A stretch of 26,759 nucleotides of DNA from an uncultured Eubacterium sp. (lineage in GTDB: Bacteria; Bacillota; Clostridia; Lachnospirales; Lachnospiraceae): assembly GCA_900550135.1 (NCBI GenBank), contig URQO01000024.1, forward strand, positions 1-26,759, in the 5' to 3' direction. Below, piece by piece: positions 25,226 to 26,759 of this stretch. The notes under the pieces are model-generated. The model saw only the letters and a list, made by a program, of their open reading frames with translations. It did not search any database and was not told the DNA's origin. Numbering within the stretch: position 1 is the stretch's first letter; each line of letters begins with the position of its first letter. Made by a program: the position numbers and the translations under genes.

Positions 25226-25318
25226 AAAAGATTCTAAACTTTATGAATCAGTATCTAAACAACAAATGTAAATAATATTACAGTTTAGAGACAGATTCAA
25301 AAAAGTTTAGAATCTTTT
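25226..25318. terminator. Long two-tier convergent terminator between mgtE and the ECF S gene
   Basis: Seventeen bases at 25226-25242 pair with 25302-25318 and are followed by TT. Immediately inside, TGAATCAGTATCTAAAC (25244-25260) pairs with 25283-25299 with two mismatches. It serves mgtE on the plus strand and probably the minus-strand operon as well. Confidence 0.8.
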
Positions 25319-25347
25319 TTATAGAACAATAATTATTAAATTTGATA

Positions 25348-25890
25348 TTATCTAATCTTTTTAATTGCAATTCTTAACACCGGCCATATAATACACACAA
25401 GTGCTGTGCCAAGTAAAGCAGCGTAAACCTGAGTTGTAGAATATGTAACAGATGCTATTTTAACAGCTACCGGTTTAAGACCGGTACCAAAAGTTGGAAG
25501 AACCCATTTGACAATTGTTAAATACATAACACCGGCCTTTGCAAATGAACCGGCAACTAAACTTATTGGAAGAATATTAAGTTCCAATTTTTTGCCTCTT
25601 ACAAACCATGCAAAAAGAACAATAACAATATTGCCAAGCATAATAAAAGGCAATATAAGAGGAACAGTCGATATAACAGCAGGCTGTGTAATAATAAATG
25701 ATGTAATAGGTGCAATAATTGAAACAATTACACCACTTAACAATCCGCAATATAGTGTATCAATAATTATAATTGCGTTTATTAAAGCACCTGTGTATGG
25801 TATTGCAATAGGAAATTTGAACAATTGAACTACAATACATAGTGCAACCATAACCGCAGTAACGGTAATAGCTTTAGTCTTGGTTTTCAT
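25348..25890 (-). CDS. ECF transporter S component (substrate-binding membrane protein)
   Basis: A 180-aa, very hydrophobic protein with about six membrane segments. The start MKTKTKAITVTAVMVALCIVV followed by PYTGALINAIIIIDTLYCGLLSGVIVS has the look of an S component of an energy-coupling-factor importer. Basic residues close the C-terminus (RIAIKKIR). The S proteins of different vitamins diverge strongly and I cannot name the substrate. It would use the EcfA1A2T module at 2072-4555. GGAGG at 25903-25907 lies about 12 bases upstream, inside the hydrogenase frame. The ATG overlaps the end of the hydrogenase by 17 bases, so the two genes are translationally coupled. Confidence 0.78.
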   Translation of the reverse strand: MKTKTKAITVTAVMVALCIVVQLFKFPIAIPYTGALINAIIIIDTLYCGLLSGVIVSIIAPITSFIITQPAVISTVPLILPFIMLGNIVIVLFAWFVRGKKLELNILPISLVAGSFAKAGVMYLTIVKWVLPTFGTGLKPVAVKIASVTYSTTQVYAALLGTALVCIIWPVLRIAIKKIR

Positions 25891-26329
25891 TTTTATATAA
25901 ATCCTCCTTTGTGATAAGATGGAGATATTTAAGAAAATCTGAACGTGATGGCTTCTCAAATTGAGAAGTTTTCTTTTGTTGTTCAAGACCAATAGTTGCT
26001 TTTCTTACATCTGCCAATACTCCGGCACCGCCCATACATCCACCGGGACATGCCATACCTTCCAAAAGATAACCATCATACATACCTGCTTTTGCTTTGG
26101 CAAGCATAGTTTTACATTCTTTAAGTCCTTCAGCCTTAACAGTCTTAACATCCATATCAGGTTCAAGACAATTGATGGCATTAACTACGGCAGCAGCAAC
26201 ACCACCACTGGCTGCAAAACCTTTTCCAAGAGAACTTGAAGTATTAAGAGGTGGTTCAGTTTCTAATTTATCAAATTCAATTGATTTTGCATCAAAAATA
26301 CCCATTGGCATACTCGTCCAAGCAGGCAT
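25874..26329 (-). CDS. [FeFe] hydrogenase C-terminal fragment (N-terminally truncated)
   Basis: The 151-codon open frame carries the last H-cluster motif of iron-only hydrogenases, GMACPGGCMGGAG (C94 and C98; one binds the bridged [4Fe-4S]/di-iron cluster). Before it lies the segment FDAKSIEF...SSLGKGFAASGGVAAAV that normally leads up to it. The two upstream cysteine motifs (TSCCP-type and PC[MT]xKK-type) and ferredoxin domains expected from this family are absent. The frame is open upstream only to a TAA at 26354-26356. Homology appears to begin near residue 9 (about 26305); the residues before it (MPAWTSMP) look foreign, so no native start is visible. The gene is therefore broken or cut by a junction, and as it stands cannot make an active enzyme. 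Confidence 0.75.
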   Translation of the reverse strand: MPAWTSMPMGIFDAKSIEFDKLETEPPLNTSSSLGKGFAASGGVAAAVVNAINCLEPDMDVKTVKAEGLKECKTMLAKAKAGMYDGYLLEGMACPGGCMGGAGVLADVRKATIGLEQQKKTSQFEKPSRSDFLKYLHLITKEDLYKNENQD

Positions 26330-26373
26330 TCCAGATAGCTTGTCTGGGCGACATTAAATTTCTTAAAATACTT

Positions 26374-26414
26374 TTCGACAATATATTTCACAATTCGACA
26401 AAGTGTGATACAAT
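26374..26414 (+). promoter_or_regulatory. Putative promoter region of the DUF3440 gene with direct repeats
   Basis: TTCGACAA occurs at 26374-26381 and again at 26394-26401, twenty bases apart, bracketing a weak -35 (TTTCAC 26386-26391). TACAAT (26409-26414) is a fair -10 at 17 bases. The repeats could be operator half-sites on the same face of the helix. Confidence 0.35.
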
Positions 26415-26474
26415 AAACTGCAACATAAACTGGATGATTTTTCCTGTCTCTGGAATAGAAAAGGTTATGATTGT

Positions 26475-26759
26475 ATGACACGGCAGTACCTAACGCAAAA
26501 CGTATATGAAGCCTTTCAGCAGCGGATGCACTTTATTTTTACAGAATTTGATAATATTTTTGTCTCGTTTTCCGGTGGGAAAGATAGCGGTCTTCTCTTA
26601 AACTTAACTCTGGATTTCCAAAAAAAATACTACCCAAGTAAACCCATCGGGGTATTTCATCAGGATTTTGAAGCTCAGTATTCGTATACAACCGAATATG
26701 TCACCAAAATGTTTGAGGAAAATCTGGATTATATCGAGCCTTTCTGGGTATGCCTTCCC
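26475..26759 (+). CDS. DUF3440 PAPS-reductase-like protein (5' part, runs off the window)
   Basis: The first 95 codons are present and open to the window edge. The protein has the nucleotide-binding P-loop of the PP-loop / PAPS-reductase family, FVSFSGGKDSGLLL (about residues 29-42), followed by IGVFHQDFEAQYSYTTEYV, which matches the DUF3440 branch (E. coli YbdN / IbrA type) better than true PAPS reductases. These genes often pair with a ParB-like gene and occur on mobile elements; that partner would lie outside this window. Codon use (CGG, GTC, TCG, TCC, CTC, CCC, ATC, GGG) differs from the TTA/AGA/GGA-rich genes before it, a sign of transfer. AAAGG lies about 10 bases before the ATG. The biochemical function is not established from sequence. 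Confidence 0.78.
   Translation, partial: MTRQYLTQNVYEAFQQRMHFIFTEFDNIFVSFSGGKDSGLLLNLTLDFQKKYYPSKPIGVFHQDFEAQYSYTTEYVTKMFEENLDYIEPFWVCLP

Noticed and set aside
26263..26481. 72-codon minus-strand frame spanning the hydrogenase junction
   Set aside because: It overlaps both the hydrogenase fragment (in another frame) and the promoter of the DUF3440 gene, and resembles no family I know.
1..26759. CRISPR arrays, tRNA/rRNA genes and complete insertion sequences
   Set aside because: I looked for regularly spaced direct repeats, cloverleaf-like segments and transposase motifs and saw none.

Overview
The window is AT-rich DNA from an anaerobic, low-GC Gram-positive bacterium, most likely a gut member of the Lachnospiraceae (Clostridia). 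The supporting signs are TTA/AGA/GGA-type codon use, strong AGGAGG ribosome sites, the ecfA1-ecfA2-ecfT-truA / rplM-rpsI order, a short pyruvate kinase, a [FeFe] hydrogenase fragment and a secreted enzyme ending in the lysine-rich Fn3-like domain common in that family. The species cannot be named from sequence alone.

Layout. Positions 58-1938 (minus) encode an LtaS-like phosphoglycerol transferase, divergent from the operon ecfA1-ecfA2-ecfT-truA (2072-5308), the energizing module of an ECF vitamin importer plus a tRNA pseudouridine synthase. A consensus promoter and a structured leader precede rplM-rpsI (5549-6392), followed by a strong terminator inside a set of nested palindromes. Next come a 57-aa unknown small protein (6668-6841), a DUF1275 membrane protein, a frameshifted endonuclease/exonuclease/phosphatase-family gene, and a glucose-family PTS EIICBA permease. 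From 11357 there is a 1311-aa RND exporter with a large coiled-coil insertion, then uppP, a VTT/TVP38-type membrane protein, and a 1309-aa secreted GH81 endo-beta-1,3-glucanase under a LacI/CcpA-type operator. Pyruvate kinase, a 31-aa ORF and the Mg2+ channel mgtE follow. On the minus strand are an ECF substrate-binding (S) protein and the C-terminal part of a [FeFe] hydrogenase. The last ~450 bases differ in codon use and carry the start of a DUF3440 PAPS-reductase-like gene that runs off the window. The hydrogenase is cut at this boundary.

How the genes fit together. EcfA1A2T could power the S component at 25348-25890 as well as others elsewhere in the genome. GH81 glucanase, PTS permease and pyruvate kinase form a plausible path from glucan to sugar to pyruvate, though nothing in the sequence shows they are co-regulated. 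LtaS-like protein, UppP and perhaps the VTT protein are envelope functions.

The most unusual signal is a 91-nt element present twice (11177-11267 and 23457-23547), 12.3 kb apart, in the probable 5' leaders of two unrelated transporter genes. The copies differ at three bases. All three lie in predicted helices and swap a Watson-Crick pair for a G-U pair when read as plus-strand RNA. The flanking arms differ in sequence between the copies but are self-complementary in each. I do not recognise this element.
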